In this document: in pieces, positions 25,637 through 34,152 of the stretch
How the letters are laid out: every line of letters starts with the position of its first letter
How positions within the stretch are numbered: position 1 is the first letter of the stretch
Assembly: GCA_039111535.1 (NCBI GenBank)
Contig: JBCCIM010000035.1
Coordinates: 1 to 38,858 of the forward strand
DNA from: Bacteroidota bacterium
GTDB lineage: Bacteria; Bacteroidota; Rhodothermia; Rhodothermales; JAHQVL01
Length of the DNA stretch: 38,858 nt
Direction: 5' to 3'
Position numbers and translations under genes: made by a program
The notes under the pieces: generated by a model
Databases searched by the model: none
Told to the model about the DNA's origin: nothing
The model's input: the letters and a program-made list of their open reading frames with translations, nothing else

Positions 25637-26416
25637 ATGTTCTACGTACTGCAAGCTCTTTGGAAACGTGAAATTATCAAATTCGTGCGGGATCGAAGCC
25701 GGGTGATTGGCGCCCTTGCACAACCGATTGTTTTCTGGCTCCTGCTCGGACTCGGGTTCCAGCGCTCTTTTGCACTCCCTGGTGTTGACACCGCATCCGT
25801 CAACTACCTGGAATACCTTTTTCCCGGCATCATAGCGCTGATGATTCTGTTTACAGCGATTTTCTCTACCATATCGATTGTAGAAGAACGCAAATCTGGC
25901 TTTTTGCAGGCTGCGCTGATAGCACCCATTTCCCGAACCTCGTTTGTTTTTGGCACAACCCTGGGTGGTACAACGCTCGTGCTATTACAAACCTTATTGC
26001 TGCTGTTGTTGCTACCTGCCATTGGCCATGTCCCTTCCTTCGCAGGATTTCTGGTGATTGCCCTTACCTGCTTCCTCACTGGCCTGTCATTCACAGCGCT
26101 GGGGGTATCCATTGCCTGGATTATGTCTACCACGCGCGGCTTCCATGCAATCATGAACCTCTTCCTGCTTCCGCTATGGATGTTGTCTGGTGCCTTCTTC
26201 CCGTATGCCGGCGCATCCAGGGTTTTGCAATGGTTCATACTCCTGAACCCTGTTTCTTACGCGGTAGATGCCCTCCGTATAGGCATGTACATGCCAGGAG
26301 AAGTGCCAGAAACACTGCAGAGCCTGCCTGTTTCGCTGCTTATTACTGCACTTTTTGCGGCCTTCACCATCGGGGTTGCTGTATGGGTAATTCGCCGCCC
26401 CATGTTTAAAGCCTGA
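25637..26416 (+). CDS. ABC-2 type transporter permease
   Basis: A 259-residue integral membrane protein with six predicted helices in the ABC-2 layout: a short amphipathic N-terminus (LWKREIIKFVRDRSRV), then YLFPGIIALMILFTAIFSTI, IEERKSGFLQAALIAPISRTSFVFG (the coupling region) and LPLWMLSGAFFP. It pairs with the ATPase just upstream (11-base gap) to form a two-component exporter. Substrate unknown. RlmN starts 58 bases downstream. Confidence 0.92.
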   Translation: MFYVLQALWKREIIKFVRDRSRVIGALAQPIVFWLLLGLGFQRSFALPGVDTASVNYLEYLFPGIIALMILFTAIFSTISIVEERKSGFLQAALIAPISRTSFVFGTTLGGTTLVLLQTLLLLLLLPAIGHVPSFAGFLVIALTCFLTGLSFTALGVSIAWIMSTTRGFHAIMNLFLLPLWMLSGAFFPYAGASRVLQWFILLNPVSYAVDALRIGMYMPGEVPETLQSLPVSLLITALFAAFTIGVAVWVIRRPMFKA

Positions 26417-26474
26417 GACCAGGCAAACCTCCGTCCGAGAAGCGCGTTTACGGGCTGGACAATCCCTCAGCGCT

Positions 26475-27575
26475 ATGACTCCGGCTACAGAAGAATCGGC
26501 TACAGAAGAATCGGCTACCAATTTATTTACCCTGAGCCGCGAGGCATTGGAGCAGTACGCAAAAGATGCAGGACAACCCGCTTTCCGGGGCAGGCAACTT
26601 TTCCAGTGGATGTATGGCAAAGGCGCGCGTACGTTTGAGGAAATGACCAACCTGCCCAAAGCATTCAGGCATCACCTCGAAGAGCATGCAACCATCAAGC
26701 ATCTCACGCTTGATCTCATGCAGATTGCCAAAGACCGCACCATGAAGTGCCTGTTCAAACTGCCCTCAGGCTTGCAGGTTGAGTCCGTGCTCATTCCCGA
26801 CTTCAACGAGAACAACGAAGCCAAACGCCTCACTGTATGCGTATCAAGCCAGGTAGGCTGCGCCATGAGATGCTCATTCTGTGCAACCGGACTCATGGGG
26901 TTCAAGCAAAATCTGAACGCTGCCGAGATTTATGATCAGGTATGGCAGCTAAATGAGCTGGCCCTTGAACATTTTGGCAGACCAGTCACCAACATCGTCT
27001 ACATGGGCATGGGTGAGCCGATGCAAAACTACGACAGCGTGTTGCAAAGCACACGGCTACTTACCGATGACGAAGGATTGGGGCTTTCTCCAAAACGCAT
27101 AACTGTTTCCACGGTAGGCCTTGCGCGACGCATCCGTCAGTTGGCTGATGATGAGACACGGTTCAATTTGGCCGTTTCGCTGCACGCGCCTACGGATGAA
27201 AAACGTAGCTCCATCATGCCGGTAAACCGCAATGAGCGGACAGATGTAAAAGCGCTGATGGATGCCCTCACGTATTACACCAAAAAAACAGGCCGGCGTA
27301 TCACGTTTGAGTACTGCATGTTTGACGGTTTCAATGATACACCTGAAGATGCCCAGCATCTCGCGGCGCTTTCAGCACGTTTTCCGTCGAAAGTCAACCT
27401 GATCATGTACAACCCCGTCTCAGCAGTGCCGTTTTCTAAAACCAGCGAGGCGCGATTAAACGCGTTCATCAAGGTGCTGACACAGAAAAAGGTACTGGTG
27501 ACGGTCCGACGCAGTAGAGGCCAGGATATTGATGCCGCCTGTGGCCAGTTGCTTGTAAACCAGCAAGCTAACTAA
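26475..27575 (+). CDS. rlmN: Dual-specificity 23S rRNA/tRNA adenine-C2 methyltransferase RlmN
   Basis: A 366-residue radical-SAM enzyme that methylates A2503 of 23S rRNA and A37 of some tRNAs. The radical-SAM cluster is Cys129-x3-Cys133-x2-Cys136 (GCAMRCSFCATGLMGF). The family blocks GRQLFQWMYGKG, NIVYMGMGEPMQNYD, LAVSLHAPTDEKRSSIMPVN and the C-terminal RRSRGQDIDAACGQL with the methyl-carrying Cys are all present. The N-terminus contains a tandem EESAT duplication from a 15-base repeat. A small membrane-protein gene starts 21 bases later, so the three genes to 29476 may be one transcript. Confidence 0.96.
   Translation: MTPATEESATEESATNLFTLSREALEQYAKDAGQPAFRGRQLFQWMYGKGARTFEEMTNLPKAFRHHLEEHATIKHLTLDLMQIAKDRTMKCLFKLPSGLQVESVLIPDFNENNEAKRLTVCVSSQVGCAMRCSFCATGLMGFKQNLNAAEIYDQVWQLNELALEHFGRPVTNIVYMGMGEPMQNYDSVLQSTRLLTDDEGLGLSPKRITVSTVGLARRIRQLADDETRFNLAVSLHAPTDEKRSSIMPVNRNERTDVKALMDALTYYTKKTGRRITFEYCMFDGFNDTPEDAQHLAALSARFPSKVNLIMYNPVSAVPFSKTSEARLNAFIKVLTQKKVLVTVRRSRGQDIDAACGQLLVNQQAN
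26483..26519 (+). repeat. 15-base tandem repeat at the start of rlmN
   Basis: The unit GGCTACAGAAGAATC occurs at 26483–26497 and 26498–26512, followed by a partial third (GGCTAC). It is in frame and encodes (ATEES)2, so copy-number change would lengthen or shorten the N-terminal tail without a frameshift. Confidence 0.8.
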
Positions 27576-27596
27576 TAAGGCAAGAACGCTAATTGT

Positions 27597-27815
27597 ATGG
27601 GTAATTTGAAAAGTAAACACCGCAACACGGTTGAGAAAGTCTTGCTTGGGGGTATAGGCTCCTTTTTTCTTATTTTGTTATTCCCCCAGGGTGTTAGATA
27701 TTTCTTTCGTAATGTCTTTGCCGGCTTGATCCACGCGATCGTGACCATTTTACTGTCCGGATTATTGACACAGAAACTGTTTGAGAAAATCACCCAAGAC
27801 GGAAGAGACACTTGA
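27597..27815 (+). CDS. Small two-helix membrane protein, unknown function
   Basis: A 72-residue protein with two hydrophobic segments (about 13–30, VEKVLLGGIGSFFLILLF; about 41–57, FAGLIHAIVTILLSGLL) and basic residues before each, suggesting a hairpin with both ends in the cytoplasm. No family is recognised. Its stop codon shares one base with the start of the HerA-like ATPase gene (TGATG), so the two are translationally coupled and their products probably act together. It may tether or regulate the ATPase at the membrane; this is inference. Confidence 0.7.
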   Translation: MGNLKSKHRNTVEKVLLGGIGSFFLILLFPQGVRYFFRNVFAGLIHAIVTILLSGLLTQKLFEKITQDGRDT

Positions 27816-29476
27816 TGTTGTCCAACCCCAATGACCGCCCCGGCAAAATTGGTATCATAACGCAAGGGGCGCTGAGCAAAGGCGTCGAGATGAAGCTCGA
27901 TGCTTCGGTGTCTATTGAAGAAGTAGTGGCTGGCACGTTTGTCGTCATTCAAGGTGCGCAATACGATTTTTTCTCAATGATCACGGATGCGCGCATCGAT
28001 GCATCTAACGAAGGCATTCTCCTCCATCCACCGGGCGAGTCAGACCAGCTCCTGCGCGATGTAATGCACGGCACTGCCACATATGCGACCATCTCGCTCA
28101 AACCCATGCTGATGCTGCCCAACGGCAAACATCAGGACTTGCAAGACGAAGCGCCGCGCGTTGTCAAAACCATTCCCTCCCACTTTTCGCTTGTCGCCAG
28201 GGCAACAGCCGACGATGTAGCCCGCATTTTTGGCCACGAAGCAAACGACGGCGGAAAGACCTACTTCTTCATGGGTGAACCGTTGGGCATGGAAAACATT
28301 CCCGTCTGTATCAACCTCAAACGGTTTGTAGAGCGCTCGAATGCAGTCTTTGGGAAAACAGGCACAGGCAAAACATTTTTGACCCGGCTATTGCTGAGCG
28401 GCACCATCAAAAACGACCGGGCTGTCAACCTTATTTTCGACATGCACTCGGAGTACGGACTCAATGCGCGCCAGGAAGGCGGCACAGCGTTTGTAAAAGG
28501 CCTCAGAGAGCTCTTCCCCTCCAAGGTAGTCATCTTCTCCCTCGACCCGAAGTCGACGCGCAACCGCGGTGCTACACCTGATCTCGATGTCTATCTGTAT
28601 GCTGATCAGATATTACCGGAAGATATCCTGCCCTTGCGCGAGACATTGTCGTTAAACGCAACTGCGGCGGAAAGCGCGTTTTTGGTACGGCAAAAATTTG
28701 GCAAGGCCTGGCTACAGAAGATCCTCGAAACGGATGCTGCCGGCATCGAAGATCTGGCCAAAACTTGCGGCGCAAATACCAGTTCGCTCGAAGCGTTGAA
28801 GCGAAAACTTAGTCCGTTTGTACAGTACGATTTCTTCAGCACCGAAAGCTCTGGTGGCAAACAGGATGTTATCAAATCATTGATTTCATATATCGATGAA
28901 GGCAAATCGATCGTACTCGAGTTTGGGAAATACGATGATCTGAAGGTGTACCTGCTGGTTGCCAATGTGATTACGCGCCGGCTGCGAGACGCCTATGAGC
29001 GTAAAACTAGTACCTATCTGCAAACAAAAAATGAGGCAGACAAACCCAAGCCGCTGATCATCACCATTGAGGAAGCCCACAAATTCCTCAGTCCTGGTAT
29101 TGCAAGAGAAACCCCGTTTGGGAATATTGCGAGAGAGATGCGCAAGTTCTTCGTATCGCTGCTTGTTGTAGACCAGCGCCCCAGCGCCATCGACGAAGAG
29201 GTACTCAGCCAGATTGGCACCAAGATCGTCGCCCAACTGAGCGATGAGAAAGACATCGGCGCAGCCCTCGTAGGCACCAGCAACGCATCCAGCCTCAGGC
29301 AAATTCTAGCATCACTCGACTCCAAACAACAAGCGCTCGTGCTGGGCCATGCCGTCCCCATGCCCGTGGTTATGAAAACCCGTACATACGACGAGGCCTT
29401 CTATGAGGACATGACACAAGACCACCCCACCTCCGCCGACGACGCCCGTGATGAGATGAAAGACATGTTCTACTAA
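27815..29476 (+). CDS. HerA-like P-loop ATPase (DUF87 type)
   Basis: A 553-residue ATPase of the HerA/FtsK superfamily. The N-terminal roughly 160 residues look like a HAS-barrel domain. Walker A FGKTGTGKT is at about 179–187, strand LIFDMHSEYG follows the HerA pattern, Walker B LIITIEEAHKFL is at about 413–424 and the VVDQRPSAID arginine-finger region follows; NIAREMRKFF is also typical. HerA proteins form hexameric DNA pumps, usually paired with the nuclease NurA, or with other effectors in defence systems. No nuclease or Sir2-like gene is adjacent; the coupled partner is the small membrane protein upstream. ATG 27815 is preferred over TTG 27812. Confidence 0.88.
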   Translation: MLSNPNDRPGKIGIITQGALSKGVEMKLDASVSIEEVVAGTFVVIQGAQYDFFSMITDARIDASNEGILLHPPGESDQLLRDVMHGTATYATISLKPMLMLPNGKHQDLQDEAPRVVKTIPSHFSLVARATADDVARIFGHEANDGGKTYFFMGEPLGMENIPVCINLKRFVERSNAVFGKTGTGKTFLTRLLLSGTIKNDRAVNLIFDMHSEYGLNARQEGGTAFVKGLRELFPSKVVIFSLDPKSTRNRGATPDLDVYLYADQILPEDILPLRETLSLNATAAESAFLVRQKFGKAWLQKILETDAAGIEDLAKTCGANTSSLEALKRKLSPFVQYDFFSTESSGGKQDVIKSLISYIDEGKSIVLEFGKYDDLKVYLLVANVITRRLRDAYERKTSTYLQTKNEADKPKPLIITIEEAHKFLSPGIARETPFGNIAREMRKFFVSLLVVDQRPSAIDEEVLSQIGTKIVAQLSDEKDIGAALVGTSNASSLRQILASLDSKQQALVLGHAVPMPVVMKTRTYDEAFYEDMTQDHPTSADDARDEMKDMFY

Positions 29477-29511
29477 GCAACCTCCAAAACTCCTAACGCT
29501 TCACTCCTAAC

Positions 29512-31017
29512 TCACCCCCCAATCGCCCCCTGGGCCCTCAATTCATCTTTCGATAATCGCGGACGACTCCTGAATTCGTTTGGCGCTCCAGTCACGCGAT
29601 CAAACTCGTCTGGCGTCCTGAACTCAGGATCGGTGTCACCACTTGCTTCGCGCATGGCAGCCAGGCGCGCGCGCATGTTTAGCAAGACTTCCTGATGGCT
29701 TGATGACCCCACCAGATTTTCCAACTCAAAAGGATCTGCAACGACGTCGTACAACTCCTCTGAAGGCCTTGGTGCATTAAAAATGCGCAGCTGATCTGCG
29801 TTCAGGGCACCTGCTTCTTTCAAGAGATAGGTAGCTTTGAATGCCCGCCCGGTGAGCGCATCAGCAGGCGGTGTGTTGGCATGTTCAGGGAAGAAATTCC
29901 GAATATACTTGTACTGATGGGTGCGTACCGCGCGTCCAAAATCATCGTGATCATGCCAGTGGTCTTCAGCATAGATAGCGCCGCGAATTTCGGCTTCGGG
30001 GTTCGTGAAGATGGGAGAAAAATCGAGCCCTTCAAAGTTTTCAGGCACAGCCACGCCGGCAAGCGAAAGAAACGTAGGTGCGATGTCTACCGCACTCACC
30101 AGGCTGTTGGACTGCGAAGCGGCATCAACCGATGCCGGCCATTTAACAAGAAAAGGAGTCTTGATGCCGCCGTCATACAAAGTGGTTTTATCGCGCTGGA
30201 AAGGCCGGCCGTTGTCGCTCATGAAAAGTACCAGCGTATTTTCGGCAATACCCTGCGCTTCCAGCTCATCAAGTATCAGTCCTACATAGGAGTCGAGCCG
30301 GCTAACTTCGTCGTAGTACAGCGCGAGATCCGCGCGGACTTCCGACACATCTGGCATGTATGGCGGGACAATCACATCATCAGCCGTGTGCGGCTCATCA
30401 ATGGCGCCCTCTTCATAGATCCTGTGGGGATCCACAGCAGCGAGCCAGAGGAAAAACGGTTGCTCTACCGGCCGGTCGCGAAGCAGCGAGAGCCAGTTTT
30501 CACACCCACTGCCATCACCTTCTGGCGGCAAGTCTTTACCATCAGCCGACAACGCAAAACCAATAGTGCCTACGTCTCGGATCACGTCAAACCGGTCGCG
30601 CACGGCATCACCAAGATGCCACTTGCCGGCCTGCGCCGTCCAATAGCCAGATTCTTTGAGTTTTTCTACGAAAGTAATCTGCTCACCAGGAAGCGGGAAA
30701 TGTAATTGCTCCGCATCGGTGTTGTGAGGATACTGCCCTGTGAGGATACTGCTTCGACTGGGACTGCATGAGCTTGTCGTGAGGAATGCCTGATTAAACT
30801 GCATCCCCTCTTTCGCCATCCGATCCAGGTTTGGCGTTTTGATGTGCGGGTGTCCGTAAGTGCCAAGGTCATCCCACGACAGGTCATCTGCGATGATAAC
30901 GATGAGATTGGGTGGCGAGGATGCAGCTTCATTGGTTTCGGGCGAAGCACAACCGCCAATCAGGCAGGAAGCGAGTACAAAGAGAACGAACGCAGGAATA
31001 CGAGAAATCACGAGCAC
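29512..31017 (-). CDS. Cys-type sulfatase, lipoprotein
   Basis: A 501-residue sulfatase of the alkaline phosphatase superfamily. The lipobox is IGGC (Cys23). NLIVIIADDLSWDDLG supplies metal-binding Asp residues. The formylglycine site is Cys84 in SSCSPSRSSILTG, with Arg88. AGKWHLGD and LFMSDNGRPF supply further active-site residues. It removes sulfate esters from carbohydrate or small substrates outside the inner membrane. Maturation needs a formylglycine-generating enzyme, none of which is in the window. The start is GTG 31017. It is the last gene of a minus-strand operon after the M20 peptidase (24-base gap). Confidence 0.92.
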   Translation of the reverse strand: MLVISRIPAFVLFVLASCLIGGCASPETNEAASSPPNLIVIIADDLSWDDLGTYGHPHIKTPNLDRMAKEGMQFNQAFLTTSSCSPSRSSILTGQYPHNTDAEQLHFPLPGEQITFVEKLKESGYWTAQAGKWHLGDAVRDRFDVIRDVGTIGFALSADGKDLPPEGDGSGCENWLSLLRDRPVEQPFFLWLAAVDPHRIYEEGAIDEPHTADDVIVPPYMPDVSEVRADLALYYDEVSRLDSYVGLILDELEAQGIAENTLVLFMSDNGRPFQRDKTTLYDGGIKTPFLVKWPASVDAASQSNSLVSAVDIAPTFLSLAGVAVPENFEGLDFSPIFTNPEAEIRGAIYAEDHWHDHDDFGRAVRTHQYKYIRNFFPEHANTPPADALTGRAFKATYLLKEAGALNADQLRIFNAPRPSEELYDVVADPFELENLVGSSSHQEVLLNMRARLAAMREASGDTDPEFRTPDEFDRVTGAPNEFRSRPRLSKDELRAQGAIGG

Positions 31018-31041
31018 AACGGGATTGGTGGGAAAGGTGTG

Positions 31042-32406
31042 TTAGGCCACACGCTTTGCTAACCGTGCTTCTGCCAGCAGGGTTAACAAAGCCCACTGTA
31101 TGCTCCGGTGCCCCTCATCGTTAATCCACCATTCCAGCAAAGAATGTGCATGGCCTCCTTCACCACCTCTTCCGATTGTTATGCCAGGAATACCCTGGGA
31201 AATCGGGATATTTGAGTCAGTAGAAGAAATCGAAAAGGTTGGCGTTCCCCCGAGCAAGTGGGCTGCAGCCACTGCATATTGCACAATTGGAACGTCTTTT
31301 TCAATACTTCCTGAGGGTCGGTTGCCGATCATATCAACATTAACCTTCAAAAGTGGCCCGGAGCGCCGCATAATATTCTGCGCATCCAGCGCTTCTGCAA
31401 TTGCTGCGTGTAACAAGGAATCAATCGCACTGAGCCGGCCTGGATCTTCCGAACGCAGATCAATTTCCATCCAGGAGACAAAAGGTATAGAGTTTATGGA
31501 AGTGCCACCACCCAGCCGGCCAATATTGTAGGAGGTTCTGGCCCCCTCCTCAGTAAACGCATCAGCTTTTTCTACAAACTTACTGATTGCATCACCCAAT
31601 GCATGGTGCGGATTTGCCATCCCAAACGCACCCCACGAGTGCCCGCCGGGACCCCTGAACGTAACCCGATAGCGATGCGACCCCAAACCGCGATGCACAA
31701 TATTGCCAAACCGTCCACCATCAATGGCAAGCCAGGCGTCAATGCCAGGTCCTTCATTGCTAAACAGGTGTTTGACGCCACGCAAATCGCCAAGGCCTTC
31801 CTCTCCTACCGTACCGATGAACAGTACATCCGCTTCCGTTTCAATACCAGACTGCGCCAAGGCACGCAAGACGGTTAGTACCTCGACCAGGCCCCGGGAG
31901 TCATCTCCAACGCCCGGCGCAAAAAGGGTATCTCCCCGAATCACCACGTTCACGTTGGTCCCTTCCGGAAATACAGTATCCAGGTGCGCCGACAATGCTA
32001 CCGTGCGCCGATCCTGCGTGGCATGCCGGCCCTGCTGCCCCTTGCGCAAGCCCAGGACATTACCAACGGCATCAATCCAAACAGAGTCTGCGCCGGCTTC
32101 TTGTAACAGGTCTGCAAACAGGGCTGCGCGTGCCGCTTCCTTAAACGGCGGCGCCGGCGTCTCGGTGATGAGAATGTGATCGCTTCGCGTTTGCGGCTCT
32201 AGTGCTTCAATAACCTCAAACGCTTGCACAACCTGCCCTTCAGCGCGCAAGTCACCGACGTATTGCTCAAGGATTTCATCCAACTCAAAAACATCTGACA
32301 CAGTTTTATCAGACACCGGTACAGTTTTTTGTGCCTCTTCTGACAAACATCCAGACATCCAAACGGTGCCCATCATCCATAATATGAAAGACAGCTGTTT
32401 ATACAT
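31042..32406 (-). CDS. M20-family metallopeptidase, lipoprotein
   Basis: A 454-residue zinc exopeptidase/dipeptidase type protein. The lipobox is MSGC (Cys20). Metal ligands are visible: His141 and Asp143 in SAHLDTVFP, Asp168–169 in GVGDDSRG, catalytic Glu202–Glu203 in GTVGEEGLGD, and later the dimerisation domain with GPGGHSWGAFG. The C-terminal GRGGEGGHAHSLLEWW supplies the final His ligand. Extracytoplasmic location is inferred from the lipobox. The start is three bases after the stop of the MFS gene, so the two are coexpressed. Substrate (peptide or N-acyl amino acid) unknown. Confidence 0.9.
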   Translation of the reverse strand: MYKQLSFILWMMGTVWMSGCLSEEAQKTVPVSDKTVSDVFELDEILEQYVGDLRAEGQVVQAFEVIEALEPQTRSDHILITETPAPPFKEAARAALFADLLQEAGADSVWIDAVGNVLGLRKGQQGRHATQDRRTVALSAHLDTVFPEGTNVNVVIRGDTLFAPGVGDDSRGLVEVLTVLRALAQSGIETEADVLFIGTVGEEGLGDLRGVKHLFSNEGPGIDAWLAIDGGRFGNIVHRGLGSHRYRVTFRGPGGHSWGAFGMANPHHALGDAISKFVEKADAFTEEGARTSYNIGRLGGGTSINSIPFVSWMEIDLRSEDPGRLSAIDSLLHAAIAEALDAQNIMRRSGPLLKVNVDMIGNRPSGSIEKDVPIVQYAVAAAHLLGGTPTFSISSTDSNIPISQGIPGITIGRGGEGGHAHSLLEWWINDEGHRSIQWALLTLLAEARLAKRVA

Positions 32407-32409
32407 GTG

Positions 32410-33771
32410 TTATGATTCCACCGCCGGTTGTTGGGTGTCGAGTTGCAAGCTATCACTTTTAGCCCGCAAACCGTATGAAAACAGATGAAACACGGTTGCC
32501 AATACAGCGATAATCAGAAAAGCCGTGGTGTATCCCCCGGTGCTATCTGCCGAAGAGGCAACAATCGCCCCAATCATGGAACCACCAAGAAGCCGGCCAA
32601 AGCCTTTAAAAAGACGTACTATGCCCTGTGCCACAGTGCGCTCTGTTTTTTTGGCTTCTTCCAGTAAAATATAGCTGATAGCAGATCCGAGAATTGCTGC
32701 GAGTCCAAATCCGATGAGCGCAGTCCCTGCGTAATAAAGGTTTACATTAGGCATCAGGGTAGCCAAAATGAAGGTACCGGCTACAACCATGAAGGTGCCG
32801 GCAATAACAACAATGCGCGTCCCTGCTTTGTCTAACAGCCTGCCCCACAAAGGCGAGCCAATTGCCAGCGCAAAGACCAGCGGTAGAAGCATGAAAGACG
32901 CTTCACGATCACCAACACCAAAAGCGACAACGGCGAAGCTGGGCAGGAAGACAAAGATGGCTTCACTCATGCCGGCCCCTACGCTGATAAAACAGGCGAT
33001 ATTGACCTGGCGCGAAGAAAAAAGACCAAGCCGCACAAATGGTGCTTCCACACGGCGCTCGATAAACACAAAGAACCCAAAACACGCCAGGCTGGCAAGC
33101 AGGTAAGGCCAAACAGACATCGAGAGCAGACTCGCACCAAAAGCATTGGAGTCGATCTTGTTGATGCCAAGGGTAATAAGCGCCAAAGCGGTACCCAGAC
33201 TGAGAATACCAGCCAAATCCAACCCGGCAGCATCTGCCGGCTTTGCACGCGGCAGCTTTAGCAGGGCCCAGATCCAAACGATGATGGCGGGCGGCAAAGT
33301 AATCAGGAATAACCACTGCCAGCCATACTGAATAAGAATACCGCCAATAGCCGGCCCAAAAATGAACGAGATTCCAAACACAGCACCGATCAAGCCGAGC
33401 ATCCGTCCCCGTTTCTCTGGTGGATACAGGTCTCCTATAACCGCGCTGGCTACCGGTAGGACACCTGAAGCCCCTATTCCCTGCAAAGCGCGGCCGGCCA
33501 GCACCCCGGTAAATTGCTCACTAACAACCACAACAACCAACCCCAGGATGAAAATGTCCATACTCCAGCAAAAGGCAAAGCGCCGGCCAAACTGATCAGA
33601 GAGGCGGCTCATAAACGGTACACCCAGCTGGGTAAAAAGGGTGTAAATGATAAACACCCACGCCACTGTCCGCTCGTCCACCGCAAAAGAGACACCGATG
33701 GAACGTAGTGCTGGCCCAAGAATTGCTATGTCCAACGCAGTTACCAGTACTCCTAGAAAGAGTACCCGCAT
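32410..33771 (-). CDS. MFS transporter, drug/H+ antiporter type (EmrB/QacA-like)
   Basis: A 453-residue major facilitator from ATG 33771, about 14 hydrophobic helices. A TTG at 33804 would add 11 polar residues. TM1 carries the DHA2-like LVTALDIAILGPALRSIG; motif A is MSRLSDQFGRR, and motif C-like ASGVLPVASAVIGDLYPPEKRGRMLGLIGAVFGISFIFGPAIGG follows. It leads an operon with the M20 peptidase and the sulfatase. In that context it could export or import breakdown products, but the DHA branch is best known for efflux, so direction is uncertain. Confidence 0.88.
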   Translation of the reverse strand: MRVLFLGVLVTALDIAILGPALRSIGVSFAVDERTVAWVFIIYTLFTQLGVPFMSRLSDQFGRRFAFCWSMDIFILGLVVVVVSEQFTGVLAGRALQGIGASGVLPVASAVIGDLYPPEKRGRMLGLIGAVFGISFIFGPAIGGILIQYGWQWLFLITLPPAIIVWIWALLKLPRAKPADAAGLDLAGILSLGTALALITLGINKIDSNAFGASLLSMSVWPYLLASLACFGFFVFIERRVEAPFVRLGLFSSRQVNIACFISVGAGMSEAIFVFLPSFAVVAFGVGDREASFMLLPLVFALAIGSPLWGRLLDKAGTRIVVIAGTFMVVAGTFILATLMPNVNLYYAGTALIGFGLAAILGSAISYILLEEAKKTERTVAQGIVRLFKGFGRLLGGSMIGAIVASSADSTGGYTTAFLIIAVLATVFHLFSYGLRAKSDSLQLDTQQPAVES

Positions 33772-34152
33772 GATGCTACCGCGTCCGTCTTCACTATTTT
33801 CCAAAGTAAATACGTTTAGGGTTAAGGTTTAAGGGACAATGTTTAAAATGATCAAGCAGCGCAAAACTTTCAACCTGCACCTTTTAACATAAAACCCGTT
33901 CCAACGTGCCGTCTATGCATCCAAAACGAGTCCGTTCCGCGCCCGAGAACACTTTTCCGTATTTATTATTCAAAACATCTTGATTCTCTTTGCGGATTAT
34001 GGCTTTAACGAAACGAGATAGTATATTTGAATTGCCTTTTCAAATGTTGTGTGCCCTGAAGTTGACGTTCATTGCAATCTGCAATATACCAGGATTGTAA
34101 TAGGTGTCAGGCGTAACCTCCGTAAAACATTGTTAGCACCTCGGTAAATACC
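33772..34152. other. Divergent intergenic region with two inverted repeats
   Basis: No gene is supported in this 381-base gap. It holds promoters for the minus-strand MFS operon and the plus-strand GH3 gene. Visible structures are two inverted repeats (34025–34045 and 34071–34085) and TATATTTG at 34022–34029, which fits the Bacteroidetes -7 consensus TAnnTTTG, though no TTG at the expected -33 position was found. Confidence 0.5.
34025..34085. promoter_or_regulatory. Inverted repeats upstream of the GH3 gene (candidate operators)
   Basis: Repeat 1 is ATTTGAA (34025–34031), a 7-base spacer, and TTCAAAT (34039–34045). Repeat 2 is ATTGCA (34071–34076), ATC, and TGCAAT (34080–34085). Both are perfect dyads between a TATATTTG box and the start at 34153, positions suited to repressor or activator binding. 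Confidence 0.45.

Noticed and set aside
27815-29476. HerA-like ATPase as part of a known anti-phage system
   Set aside because: Known HerA defence pairs need an adjacent nuclease or Sir2-like effector, and none is present; the flanking rlmN is housekeeping.
29477-29511. CTCCTAAC-like short repeats between the convergent HerA-like and sulfatase genes
   Set aside because: The gap is only 35 bases and the repeats are imperfect and few; no hairpin or conserved element could be argued.
29881-30705. 274-residue plus-strand ORF inside the sulfatase gene
   Set aside because: Antisense to a sulfatase with intact active-site motifs; no independent support.
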